Shown here piece by piece: positions 42,720 to 55,299 of a stretch of 64,000 nt of DNA. The notes below the pieces were generated by a model. It worked only from the letters and a program-made list of their open reading frames with translations. It did not search any database and was not told where the DNA came from. The DNA is taken from positions 79,113,569 through 79,177,568 of the forward strand of contig NC_073745.1 in assembly GCF_029784135.1 (NCBI RefSeq). Reading direction: 5' to 3'. The position numbers and the translations under genes were made by a program. Each line of letters begins with the position of its first letter. Positions within the stretch are counted from its first letter, which is position 1. The DNA comes from Toxorhynchites rutilus septentrionalis. Its lineage: Eukaryota > Arthropoda > Insecta > Diptera > Culicidae.

Positions 42720-44625
42720 AATAAGCAACTGAAATTGGATAAAAAAATGAAACACGGATACCATTATTAGGACTCAAGAGTATGGAATCAGAAATCAGAA
42801 ATCTATATCTCATGATCGTGATAGTGCCTCTGAATAGCATCTGAATACAGAAATTCGTAATCCGTAAATCTGTAATAAGCTATATGGATCTGGAGCTAGT
42901 GTCTTTGTCTGATGTCTGGAAACAAAGGGTAATGAATCCGAAATCTGAATCTGAGATCTCATTATGAACTATTAATTCTGTGATATTTAACATAGAAATT
43001 AAAGTTGCCAAAATTCTGAAATTCAATACGAACATCTAGAGCCGTGTCTGGAATATAGAAATAGAAAAATGAAGCTAGAACTTGTACATTTTTCTGAATC
43101 TGAAAACTTTAATCTGTTCAGAATCCAGAATGTGGAATATGATTTTTTTTAGTTCAGAGTCAAGATGAAAATAGTTAGTGACATGGGACATGGATCTCGA
43201 ATTAAAAACTAGAATGAGAATTTTGAGCTTTGGAGAACTGTGATTTATGATCTGAACCCGTAACCCGAACCCAAAATCTGGATCTATATATAAGATTTCG
43301 CTATCATGAGAAAACAAAAAAGAATCAAATTTTTGGTTTCAGATTTCGATTCTGAAAACCAAAAATTCGAAGTTCGGAATCAATTCTCAGAATCCATAAT
43401 CTAGATCTCACATTCCATTGCGTATCAAGAAATTGGAATTGAAAATAGAGATAGGATACGGAATACTTTGCAAAAAAAAATATGAAATTTTTAATTTGGG
43501 AACTGTGATTAATACGCTGAATTCCAAAAATAAGTCAGATAATAATCTGATAGTCTGGTTCTGAAAGTTGTAACCTGTAACATCTCATCTAGAAATTTGA
43601 GTTGGGAAAATCATGGGAAATATTCTGAATTCTGCAATTGTGTCTAGAACATCGAAACAGGAAAATACCCTCCACCCAATCTGCAATCTTTAATCGGGAA
43701 TCCAGCGTTAGGAAGACTGCTCGGAGCCCCAAATCTATAATATGTAATTCAAACTTCTGTAGGAGCATTGCACCACTGCGACCATGTAATTCAATAATCA
43801 ATAATCAGTTATTTATTTCTCAATTGAGACTTTATCCATTATCCATGATTGGAACCTCTAGTCTAGTCTAGTCTAGTCTTAAATTGATATCTGGAATTGA
43901 TAACAGAAATCGGATACAGAATACACCGCTAAAAGTATGAAATTTGAAATCTGAGCGCTGAAATCTATACGTTGAATCCGAATTCTAAAATATACTCAGG
44001 TAATAATCTAGTAATCTGGTTTTGAACGTTGAAATCTGTAAAATCTAATCTAGAACTTACAGCTGGAAAAATCATGGAAAATGAATCCAGAATCCAGAGA
44101 AATATGGAAATAGAAAAAAAAATATCCAAAATTCGAAACCATGACTTCGAATTCGATTTTTGATTCTTGAATATCGATCTGAAATTTCCAATCCGGAATT
44201 GAAAATTTTCTGATCTGAAAACAAGAGTAATAATAGTTTATTATCTGATTCAGGAATTGTGATTCCAAAATTTGTGAATTTATCTGAAATCCATATGTGG
44301 AGTTTGCATCAAATCTGGATCTGAAAAAAGCATCAAATATTCGAAGTCTAAATCAGAATCAAGTTATACAGATTTATTTACACCGTATGCAAATACCGGA
44401 ATTAGCAGATTTTTAATTGAATCTGTAATTTGAGATTTGATATGAGGAATTTGAAGCCGAAATTTATAACCTGTAGTTTTTAAATTAGGATCTAAAATCC
44501 ATGACTGGAACCTTCGGTCGGCTTTAAAAATCTGACCGTGTAATCCTTCTGTAATTTGTAACATATCGAACAATATATCGCAACTGAAATCTATATTTGG
44601 ATCCAGAAGTTAGCTCTGAAATATG
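42720..44625. repeat. degenerate GAATCTGAAATC-type simple sequence
   Basis: About 1.9 kb dominated by short words such as 'aatctgaaat', 'ggaatcagaaatc', 'gaaatctgta' and 'tctggaat' in variable order, with no fixed period. A pure (TCTAG)n run of about 20 bp lies at 43860-43878. It looks like a very old short-period satellite. The small frames are not genes. Confidence 0.6.
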
Positions 44626-44889
44626 GAAATTATAATCTGGAATTCCCAAGGATTGATAAAAAAAATCTTAAAGAAACAAAAAAAAAAGAAAAAAACAGGA
44701 AGGAAGAAAAAATGCACGGATGAAAAAAGAAAGAGTGCGAAAATAAGACACAAGAAACGGATTTCATGCCTACTCGTTTTAGGAGTTGACGGCACCTATC
44801 AGATAGCAGTGAAACCTTGTGGGTGTTGAGACATTGGTGATTTAAGCAACTTTGCATATTTGAAATCATCGAAAAAGAATTAGATTACT

Positions 44890-45190
44890 GTTTGCAAAGG
44901 GCCAAAATTTTTTACAAAAAAATCTAACTGAAAAACTATAATATCTATAAAATTCTGGTCAAAGGATGAAATATCGGAAATAAAAAATTTCAGAAAAAAA
45001 TCCAAATTTTTCAAAAAAAAATTACACTGAAAAAAAAATTTAAAAATTGAAATTCTTTTTTTCCAAAATAATGTTTTTTCAAATTCTCAAAAAACATGTG
45101 TATAGCCCTTACAATTTCCGACAAGAACCCATATATCGGAAGATGGGCACTTTTACAGGGAAAAATATTTTCTAACAACTTCCATTTGGT
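44890..45190 (+). repeat. R1 repeat, uninterrupted copy
   Basis: Continuous match to the split R1 copy at 1795-3690; here 'acatgtgtatagcccttaca' stands where the other copy holds the TA tract and pogo-like element. Confidence 0.75.
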
Positions 45191-46576
45191 TTGATATTCC
45201 CAATTGAAATTTTACCGAATTTAATATAACTACATTCAGAACACTCTGGTGAAAATACACCAATTTGAATGTGGGAGCGTCTTGTTGATATCCGAATCCA
45301 AATCAGTTTTCTCACTCCAAATCGATATTGTGCTTACTATGTCATACAAGCCGCTGCACTGACAAATGATTTATTTTGATACTCATCGCTTCCAGAATAC
45401 TTCATCGATATTGTAAACAATCATTATTGGAACTTAATAGAACACCTGTCCACAGAAGGCGACAACTAATCTGTGTCTGAGTGGTTCGTGGAAACAAACA
45501 GATCTAATATTCCCCGCCTCGCTTTGAGACGCGATAGCGAAATTAGTTCCAGCGCAACAATCACATCGCCTCACCGCGCAAAACTCACTATCAAATGTAT
45601 GAATCACGAAGCAACAGCTTGCATCCATAACGTTTCCTTATCGCGCGATTCTATCGCCATATCAAGCCACGGCGCAATACAAAAAAAAAATGAGGTGCGC
45701 GTGGTAAGTGCAAAGTAACAAAGAAATCTAATTGGCGATTCGATTTGATGATTTGGCGTACTTCCACCAGATTTGTGCAGTGTCAATCGGATAAAAGTGT
45801 GAATCCCAATGGGGGACTTGTTGCGAGTTACGGTACATGCGTCATTTCTGATAGATGTGTAATTAAAACAAATATTGTACCTATCGTACTGTTGTTTATG
45901 CAAATTTCCCTACACATTTTTCCTGCTGACCTTCCCCACCTGCTGAGATATCTTCCTGTAACTTAAGAACCCGTAGCGACTACGTAGGCACTGATGATAA
46001 GCATTTGTTTATTTTATAGATTTCTGTTGAACTTCCCGCCTTGAGATGACGGAGACGATGTTTACAAGTTTCGCTGATTGGATCTGCGTGTGCGCGAACG
46101 CTCAAAGTTGTTCGTACCGCTATTGGAGAGTATGGGAAGGAAATATTATGAAGAAGATGAAAGAATGTCTCAAGATTGTCTATTTAGATAAACAAAATAA
46201 TCAAAAAGGGTTCGCCTGTTTGCGAACAAATCGTAGTTTACCGTTACTGTATCGTTTGGAAATAAATTCATCATTAAAATATGGTTCAATTAAACTTCCA
46301 TGCCATCGGTACGGAAGGTCTGTTCACGTTTTGTTAAATACAAATTTTGTTGGTGATACAATAAATCAGTAAAATTCAACATTCGAACTGTGTCAATAAA
46401 CACATGAAATTTCGTTACTTTGTCTGTACGATTCAAAACATTTAGTTCTGTCGGAGAGTTCAAAAAAACCATTACAGACAAGAACGGTCATGTTTCCAGG
46501 TCGTCGGTTTGGCTAAATATTCACACTTTGAATATTATGCTGTCTATTTGGTGGGATCAGGTCTGTGTTATTAATC
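45191..46576. other. unassigned region
   Basis: 45440-45720 is richer in CpG; the rest is AT-rich. No family resemblance in any frame and no repeat match inside the window. Confidence 0.4.
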
Positions 46577-47119
46577 CAGTCATTCCATACCAAACCGATA
46601 TAGTAGTTCTCAGATTCCCGTGTAGCGATAGTTATATTATAGGTTTTTATATTTTTCCTTGAAAGCTGACGTTTTTTACATAACATATTCGTAAATCACA
46701 GAGGCGATAAGATTTTTCAAAATTAACCGATGGTCCGAAAAATAAATCTCATCTCAGCCTTCAAGTAAAAATATCGCCCTTGGTCCTGAGACCATGTAAA
46801 CTATAAAAAACAAATACAATCAATAATTACAGAAACAAAATCTATATTTAAGAAGCGTAGTATACATTAAATAATACTAGTTCATTGGCTTCAATATGAT
46901 AAGTTGATCGTCTAAATCGGCCCAAAATTCAAAAGTTTTTTGATTTTTTTTTTGGAAAGAAGGAGAAAAATAGATTTTTCGGACCACCCTAAAATGGAAA
47001 TGGGTACCCTAATAAAAAAAAATAAAAACTACAGGTCTAATAAATTGCGATAAGGAACAAAACTATTACTTTTCACGAAAATCTGAAAACCACTATATCG
47101 GTTTGGCATGGAATGGCTG
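46577..47119. mobile_element. MITE with CAGTCATTCC terminal repeats
   Basis: The left end CAGTCATTCCATACCAAACC is matched by the inverted right end GGTTTGGCATGGAATGGCTG at 47100-47119. Similarity extends about 40 bp ('gatatagt', 'ttctcagatt'). Inner parts are also partly inverted ('tggtccgaaaaataaa' against 'tttttcggaccacc'). The right flank is TA; the left flank is not, so the target site is unproven. Confidence 0.75.
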
Positions 47120-47779
47120 TATTATGACCTGTTGTAACCGTTATAAATTTGCGAGATCTACTCTGGGGAACCATATTGAATCCAAGTAATTCTACAGTAT
47201 GACAACGCTCGGCCTCACGTTGCCAAATCTGTTAAAACTCACATACTCAAATGAGAAGTATTGGGAATACGAATTGAAAATTTAAACGTTTAGTCACGAT
47301 AAACGTCCAATTGAAAGCGCCCAGTAATTTTTTAATGGATTCACAGGGTGAAATGATCGTAATTAGGTAATATTAAATTTAAGTATTACTTTTGAGTGTG
47401 TATAGAAAAACCTAAACACATCCACGTGGATTGTGGATGCGTGGATTTTGACATTTGCTCTTCAATTCTCAAAAAAGCGAAGCCAGAGCCAAAGATCTAG
47501 AAAATGGCGTCCAAACGAGAAGAGAAGAGCTGGAAAAATTTCGTAGAGCGGCCCCATCAAGTTTGCTTTGAACTGACTTTTGTGTTTTGCGTTTTTTATT
47601 TCTTCTTATCTCCCAACCACAACTAATCAGAAGCAACATGGTCACAGGTCAATTTCGATTTGGTAGTTATCCAGTTAACAACCAGTCAGTGGCGTAGGTG
47701 AGGTTAAATTTTCTAATTTTGCGTTTTTGGAGGTTAGAGACCTCTTTGCCTGATCTACACAAGTTGAAACCTTTAAATG

Positions 47780-48150
47780 ATTGAAGGCTCTCTCACTTCA
47801 CTCTATCTTTCTCTTCTCTCTCTTTTCTCTATTTAACACTTTCTCTCTCTCCCTTTCTATGTCTCTCTCTCTCTTCCTATTTCTCTTTTTCTATCTTTTT
47901 CTCTATCTCTCTTGCTCTTTTTAATTTTTCTCACATTCTCTTTTTCTCTCTCTCCCCTCTCTTTCTCTTTCTTTCTTTCTCTTTTTCTGTTTTTTTATCT
48001 TTCTTATTCTCTTTTTTCTCTCTCTCACTGTTTCTCTCTTTCTCTCTTTCTCTCTCTATTTTTTCTCTCTCTCTTCATTTCTTTCTGGCTCTTTTTCCCT
48101 CTCTTTCTCTGTTCAGCTATTTATTTTTTCATTCTCTATCTCTTTCACTC
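47780..48150 (+). repeat. polypyrimidine (CT/TTTC) tract
   Basis: About 370 bp almost wholly C and T on this strand, made of mixed TCTC, TTTC and TTTTC words. The 87-codon frame in it is a translation of the repeat. Confidence 0.93.
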
Positions 48151-48597
48151 AAAACCAAAGTTTTATATAATCTAAAAATCAAAAATCTGCAAACCAAACC
48201 AATATAAATAGAAATCTTAAATGCAAAAAAGCAGACATCGTAGGACCTAGAGTCTAAAAAATTGAATACTGATCTAAAAATCTAAATTCTCAAAAACATC
48301 GTTAGATTTTTCTCGGGAACACCCAAGCTTTCAAATTTTTGGTTTTCTGACTATAGAGTTTTGGATTCCATATGTTCGTATTTTTGATTTTATTTATCAT
48401 TAGATTTTAGATGAAAAAAACTAAAACACAATGAACGTATGATGTTTTTAAAATATTTTATTTTGGGATTAGCGGACTTTAGATATTTTTATTTCAAGTT
48501 TTTGGATTCTAGATATCTGTCTTCAAAATTTTTAGATTTGAGGTTTTTGGATTTTAGATTTTGAAGTTTAGATTCAGGGATTTCTGATTTCCGAATA
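48151..48597. other. AT-rich degenerate simple sequence
   Basis: Words such as 'aaaaatctaaa' and 'tttggattttaga' recur; the same look returns at 49540-50160. No gene seen. Confidence 0.5.
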
Positions 48598-49536
48598 CAG
48601 GGCGGACTCGATTAAATACAGTCTTTGGTTTTTTGTTTCAATGTATATAATCGATTCCTGTATATAAACGAGTCAACAAAAAAGATTCAATTTGTTTTTA
48701 TACAAAAAATTTTTCGTTTTTCGAATACAAATGAAGAATTCATTTTTTTTATTCATCACCTCATAAAATACCTTTCTCACATGAAAAATTCTAATACTTT
48801 CAGGAGATGATAGAGGATCATATTTTATGAACAAAGTCCTTCTATGCATATTTTTGAATTTCAACAATAACAGAGTTATTAAACTTTTTCTCTGTTGATG
48901 ACTTTGTTTGCCTTAAACTGACTCTAATTAAAAAATTACGCTACGTAGGACAATTCTGTTGCTTCCATCTAAAAGATGAAAAAAATTAATACAGACTATA
49001 GTTGTGAAACTTCCAAATTAGTGAATATCTTCTACTTCTTCTTATTGAATGGCACTAACGTTCTCAGTGGCACTTTCACCTTCTAAACGTAGGTATTACT
49101 TGCATCGTTTTTATTAGTACGTAGTGAATTTATTAAGTAACGTTTTACAAGTGTAAAACTTTAAAGTTAGTAATTTTTAAGGTATTATTCTTAATTTTAT
49201 AGAAAAAATAAACATCATTTTTTCTATCAACCAACTTGAAGCTTTCTAACCGCTCTACAATTCGTTCTTTGACATCCAACTTCTATCTTTCACAATTTCG
49301 CTACAATATCATTCTGAACAATTTTCAACTAGAATATACCAAAATCACGATTTTTACTCCAATGTACTCATAATAACCAATTAACATTCACTTTAATGTT
49401 GCAACAATTCATTTTCACTTGAAATAAGTCATATTTGAAATATAAAAAACTTTTTTTAACTGTATATAATTGGGTCTAAAATTGTATATGGTCGAATCAT
49501 GTATAATCGAGTCAGTATACAATAAAGTCCGATTTG
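48598..49536. mobile_element. AT-rich MITE with GGACTCGATTATATAC-type ends
   Basis: 939 bp with TA at both sides (48596-48597, 49537-49538). The left end is CAGGGCGGACTCGATTAAAT and the right end, reverse-complemented, CAAATCGGACTTTATTGTAT. Variants of CTCGATTATATA recur inside both ends. A second copy starts at 63866 and matches the right end over more than 100 bp. No reading frame of note. Confidence 0.8.
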
Positions 49537-49538
49537 TA

Positions 49539-50280
49539 TATTGCTTTTAAAATTCTGATTCTAAGGTTTCTGTATTTTCAATTTATGGGTTCTTGTTTTT
49601 TATTCATTTGAAATTGAATTGAAATTGAAAATCAAAAAATTAAAAATACGAATATCTGAAATCCAATATTCCATAATCAAAAAACCACAAATCTAAAATC
49701 TAAAGACCTATGCTGTTTTTGGCATTTTCGAAACTTTTATTTGTGGATTTTTTTTTTTAATTTCAGAGTTTTGGTTTTATATATCTAGATCTTTGACTTC
49801 ATCATTTCTAATTTAAATATTTTTTAATTTCCGATCTTTGTTTTTTTTAATTATGAAATAAAAAAAAAATTGGATTTTAGATTTTCGGATCTAGAATTTT
49901 CAAAGCTAGAGAAATCAGTAATTCAAAAACTTAATATCTTAAAATTTCAAATGCAGAAACCTGCTATCCGGAATCCGGAAACTCCAAAGTCAACAAATCT
50001 TAAATCTATTAATCACAAAATAATAAAAAATCAATCATCATCAAAAATCAAAAATCATAAATTTGAAAACCTAGAATTCAAAAATCCGAAATCCTCTAAT
50101 CCAAAAACATAAAATTAATAAATTTTGAATTCCAAAATAATTTCTAAAATTCTACTAACAAGCCAGAAACTGTGATCCAATCGATTATCGTTTTCACAAG
50201 TCGTAAATCGTTAATCATTTACCATGAACCCTAAATCAAGAAATCGCATATTTGAGGGTCCAATGAATTTTTAAATTTAT
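49539..50280. other. AT-rich degenerate simple sequence
   Basis: Recurring words like 'aaaatcaaaaat' and 'tctaaaatctaaag'; no gene or element boundary recognised. Confidence 0.5.
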
Positions 50281-50379
50281 TGTCGATCCGTTTTGTTTCA
50301 GGAATGTTTTCCTGGATGTATTGAAATATGTGGAATGTTCGAGAACTCGCGACGCGATGTACCGGGAAATAAATCGTCA

Positions 50380-50935
50380 TTCAAAAAGCCTCGTTAATAT
50401 GAAACAAGCACTCGTCAACACATGACTCTGTTTTTATACCTGAATGAACTATTTGCGATCAGCATAGATTTTCTTGGAAAGTTTTAATGCTTTGGGTTGT
50501 TAAAAAAAATAATAAAATGGCGAGTTTGGCGTCAGAAACTGAGAGCGTGGAAGTCTCCGAAAAAGTTCGAGGACAATGAACAGCAAGCACTTTTGGGCGG
50601 TTATGACACTCAAATACAATAACAGTTTGCGGATCAATCAAAAAGTCACCTTCATACGTTTTAAGGCCATGGGAAAGATCCAGAGGATCGGAAAATGGGT
50701 TCCACATGAGCTGAACCAAGACAGGGCAAAGTCGAAAAAATCAATTGTGAAGTGCTGATCGCTAGGTACACCGGAAAGCAATTTTCCCATTTGATTGTGA
50801 CTGGCGATGAAGAATAGATTTATTTCGAGAATCCCAAACGTCAAACATCTTGGGCTAGTTCAAGGGAACCACTTTGCACGACAAAATCGCTAAGGATCAA
50901 AGCTTTTTTTTTGATAGAAGAGGATCGAAAAAATT
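50380..50935 (+). pseudogene. decayed mariner transposase, middle part
   Basis: In shifting plus-strand frames: FKAMGKIQRIGKWVPHELNQ (near 50660-50720), the mariner linker with its WVPHEL signature. RYTGKQFSHLIVTGDEE, an in-frame TAG and IYFENPKRQTSWASS follow (50765-50860), containing the first catalytic aspartate of the (T/V)TGDE motif. The tryptophan expected after it is the TAG. The N-terminal HTH is hardly recognisable, and the C-terminal two aspartates are missing. It is closer to the Mos1-type fragment at 430-647 than to the D34D copy at 17.6 kb. Confidence 0.7.
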
Positions 50936-50947
50936 TTTTATTATTAA

Positions 50948-51780
50948 CTAGCTGACCCGGTGAACTTCGTTCCACCTAAACTTATTTTTTTGATATATTT
51001 TTCGAAAATTCACGTTTTCTTACTATAGGAACGTTCGTGAAATCAAACGCAGAACTCTTCATTGACTGATCTTCTAATTGGCCATCCAAATTTTTTACCT
51101 TTACTATAAATGCCCTATTACTTCTACCAAAACTCGTAACTATAATACAAATTTATTTCCAGACACAATTTTCGATCCAGATTCACTCACTTATATGCCT
51201 GCCTGCGTTGGATTCATTCACTTGAATGATTCACATATTTCTTCGTTACATGGAAAACATACAGAAAAGCAATTTTTTCATTCATAATTGTTATGTTTTC
51301 CAAATCAATATGTTGACATTACGTTTAAAAAAATAGTTAGCCAAATCTACAAGAAGTTTTTCTAAGATCGAACAGTTCGAAAGCTAAAAAAAATGATTTT
51401 CTCGATTTTCTCGAGTACAAAAGATCGATCCAAAAAATCTGAAATCGGAATGGGAAAGATCGATGTTCCAAGAATCGATCCTAGATCGCCTAATGATTGT
51501 TGGATTAGGCCCTAATCCTAATAGATGGACGATATAGAAGTGCGTTAGTTCACTAACAACTCTTATCATGATGTAATTGTAGAACATACGGGAATTAAAT
51601 TTTCCGTATTTTCCGACTTTCTTTCGGAGTTTTCTGAAAATTTTCCGATTTTTCTCTCCGTAATATTGATCTACGGGCAGAAAGGAATACAACAATAGAA
51701 AGAAGGCTCAAATCGGACCATTCTTTCCTCGGGTTTTGCGCTTACCAACATATTTTGGCTTTCCATTTTTATTTATATAG
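50948..51780 (+). repeat. 'ACTAGCTGAC' repeat, copy 2 (diverged)
   Basis: Starts AACTAGCTGACCCGGTGAAC and follows the first block of copy 1 ('ttcactt', 'acataatac', 'cagacacaattttcga'). It lacks the tandem units and shows more divergence. Confidence 0.65.
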
Positions 51781-54667
51781 ATAAAAAGATGAATATGACT
51801 TATTTTAGAAACATTGTGATACTTGCGTCAGACAAAATATTTTTATTTCTATTTTCCGAGCTCCAAGACGATGTAATCTCTTTAACCATCTGTCTGAGAT
51901 GAACTCAGTTGAATAAGATACTGAGTATCACATCAAACATAATGAAAATCTTGACATGCTGTCTTCCTAAAACGATGCAGTGACGGACGGGGCACATTTA
52001 AGCACTTCCCTAGTTCAAAGACCCTACCACCCAACAATTTCCCCATCTTTGGCGAAACCAATTTTCCACACCACAACACTTCTGCCGCAGCCACGAAGCA
52101 TAGAACAGAGAGACAGCAAGAAACCTGAACACACTCAACCGTATCATCATCTGATATCTGTCAGCTAATTCCCATGATGTTGACCCTGAATTAGCACACT
52201 GGCTTCCATGTGCAGCATCAGCTTCGAGTGGAGAACTTTCGCGCCTTGAGGGCGAACTCTTGCGTTGGTTGGATGGTATTCGAGACCATCGAGTGGGAAA
52301 ATGAGAACTGACACACAATGCAATCCCACACACTAAATTCTACCCCAGCGCAGCGCATTGGGCGGCAGCATAAAAGTTTAATTAAACAGAGTGACTTCTT
52401 TTGTTTTCTGGTGTAGGGAAGCCGCGGTTTGGCAGATATTTGTTGCCCTCGGTGGAATGCAACAGTAGTACAAGGGGGAAGGGGGGGGAGGCGAATGGGG
52501 GTGAAGAGGTGCGAGAGTTTGCGCAAGTGTTTCATCTCTGCTTCTTAACCATCGGCGCTATCTCGCAATCTCTCGTGAACCTTCAGGGCTGGTGGCGAGA
52601 AATTCAAGGCCAACCATCGCGCGCATTTGTATTCATGCGAAGGAAAACGATGCTGAAGCCTTGTTATCGGTTGTTAGGTGGGTCGGTTGTTTGGTTCGTT
52701 CGTTTGTTCGCCTACAAATGGATGCCTCGAATCAAAGGTTATTTTTTCTGTTCATCGAACTGAAAGCCTTCCAAGAAGAGAGGGCTGCTCGGGGTGGGGC
52801 GCATTCCGCGCGAATCTCTGGCGAACCAAAAAGCAATGAGTGGCTTCCCGGAGGGCGGAAAACTTGAGATTGCAAATTGAGGCTGAAAGAAATCCAGATA
52901 GATTCTGAACGGAGACAACAATCCATTTCCAATTGTAAGCGGTTTCGTAACACAAAACGTTACAGTGCTATTTGCATAAAATTTTCATTGCATTGAATGC
53001 GATGAGGATGAGGATGAGGATTGAGTGTAATTTCATTACCTTCCGGGATGGAATGCAAAATAGATAGCGGGACACCGTGTCCCGTGTTCGAATACAATCG
53101 GGTGTCGATAGATTGAATCGCTCTAAACAGGAAATCATTCAACGCAGAGGGTGCTTCGAGATAATGTGTTACACACCTGAGGCATCGCACAACGCACAAT
53201 TTGTCGGTAATAACAAGTCCGCTGGAATTAGCGATCATTCCAACGCAGGCAGGCATATAATTGTGCGAAGTCATGTATCGAAATGATTGTTACTCAGCAG
53301 TGAATTGCAGCGAAATCCGGAATTTACATTTTCTCCGCCGGAGGTTTGTTGTCTGTCCAGAGAGGAGTGTGCTTATTCGCTTCAATAGACTGAAGATTTA
53401 AATCAAACAGTGAAGGAATTTATCTATTTGCCGGTCGCAGAGCATTCTGAAGATGAATACGCCATATAGCCACGGTTCATTTATCAATGCATGGGTTTTG
53501 AGTATGAATCTATTTGTAGCAACCCTTTATGATTGATTTATATACACGAAATTGCACAGAGAGCCCACTGAATGTTGTTCAAAATTAGAAATCCATTCCT
53601 GAAGTTCAAGTTAAGAAATGTGAAAAAGCTTTTATTTTCTCATTAATTTATTTTTTAGATTTCCATACGCTGTTCTAACGATCCACACTTCTCACGTGGA
53701 TACTATCAATTAACTACGTTAGGGAACACGCGTACAAAGGTACTCCAAACGATACAATTGAGAATTCAAAGCGAAAACATCGGTCGAAATTAGCACGAAA
53801 TACTATTTTTTTTTTTGTGGACTTGCGACGCGTTGGAGCTCTCACGTTATTCGCTTCAGTTTTCAGTTTTGTAGGACTTCACTTCAGCCCAAAATATGGT
53901 CATGTCAAAACAAACACGCACCTTGGCCTTGTCTACACGCGAAGAAACCAATAACTGCTGGAGGTGCACAAAATTCGTGCAAGGGATTAGGGGGCCACGA
54001 ACATGTATGCTCTGCGAAAAATAATAATCGTATGAACGGTGTGTTTGGTGGTATCTAGCGGCTTATCATGTTATTCTTGGATAGAGAACAGAGGGCGCAC
54101 GTGTATTAGTTGGAGGAAGAACACATTGAAATAAATTTAGAGACAATGTTCGCTACAGGAGTGAAAAACCATATTGTATGATACACTCTTCTATGACGAA
54201 AAAGTGTATTATAGCAGTATCACGTATTGATGAGATTCATTGATCTGCTGTCCGAAATCCACGTTGTCGAAATTTCACAAAAATCAAACACTCAGAAACT
54301 GAGTTATCGTTTCGTGACATTCAACCCAAATTTACCGTATTTAGATCGAACTTGAGCAATCGAATTCCGATTTGAGATTGAGTGTTCCGATTATGTGACA
54401 CCATAGTCCTACACCCAAACTACACCCAAAATTGGTTTTTAGCTCATGTTCTGTCTTCCCGATTTATGACATTAAATGAGACATAACATAACAGAAAATG
54501 TCATGACTCACAAATACTGGTAAGCATTTGTATAATATACATGGTACAGCAATATAAGATTAATACGAGCGAGCGAAACAAAAGACAAATAAACTTTCCG
54601 CATACTTTGCCACATACACGGCCCAGACCGAGATAGATATTGTTCTCCTTCATGCGCTCCTTTTTTA
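51781..54667. other. largest stretch without recognised repeats; GC-richer part 51950-53300
   Basis: 51950-53300 has higher GC and CpG than the background and is not repeated in the window. Several overlapping frames of 60-120 codons occur on both strands (for example 52401-52763), none with recognisable domains. It is the best candidate for unique host DNA, perhaps an intron or regulatory region. 53300-54667 is AT-rich with nothing recognised. Confidence 0.4.
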
Positions 54668-55297
54668 CTCTTAGAATACACTTCCGAACTTCATTTTATA
54701 ATCAGGTGCAATATTATCACATATTTGCTGAACAACTGCTGAAGCATCATTAGCCATGTGGATAGCGTGGTCGTGTAAAATAGCTTTGCATTCCAGCCGG
54801 CCTTGGTTCGATCCTCATTGACGTCGAATGGACTTTTTTTTGGCACAATCCCAAATGAAATGAGAAAAAAAATAGGAAGAGATGTCTGCACGCATACATA
54901 CAAACCATTTTTAAGCTTTTAAAACAGCTCATTATTGGCGCATTTGACTCTCCAGCACACAGAATGGCATCATTTCATCTTCAGCAGAAAAAAAAAGCTT
55001 TTTCGTGTGTTGAAGGATGAAATGAACAAATAAAAACCCTTTTTTTCGAAATTTCAAAGCTTTAAAATGTTTGTACGTATGGGAGCAGACATCTCTTTCT
55101 CTCAGACTGAAAGTCAGCTTGGGATTATATCGTAAAAAAAAGTCCAAACGATGTCAACGGGGATCCAACCGAGGCCGGCTGGAATGCAAAGCTGTTTTAC
55201 ACGGCCACGCTATCCACATGGCCACTTGTGCTGTTGAATAAAAGCGTGATAATATTACACCTTATTATAAAATGAAGTTGGGAAGTGTTTTCTAAGA
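54668..55297. repeat. large inverted repeat of tRNA-like SINE sequence
   Basis: 54668-54905 and 55050-55297 are diverged inverted arms of about 240 bp around a 145-bp centre. Each arm holds a tRNA-like part: 'tggatagcgtggtcgtgtaa' (A-box region) and 'ggccttggttcgatcctcat' (B box) on the left, with the inverted counterpart at about 55143-55227. A third, more decayed copy is at 58210-58330. Transcription across the pair would give a long hairpin RNA. Confidence 0.8.
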
Positions 55298-55299
55298 AT

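Noticed and set aside
47912..48175. 87-codon Phe/Leu/Ser-rich frame resembling a membrane protein
   Set aside because: It is a translation of the polypyrimidine tract; every residue follows from CT-only codons.
52401..52867. Overlapping frames of 91-120 codons in the GC-richer island
   Set aside because: Frames on both strands overlap and none shows a family motif; higher GC alone lengthens open frames.
54753..54835. Functional tRNA gene
   Set aside because: The tRNA-like part lies inside a longer inverted repeat and lacks a full cloverleaf.
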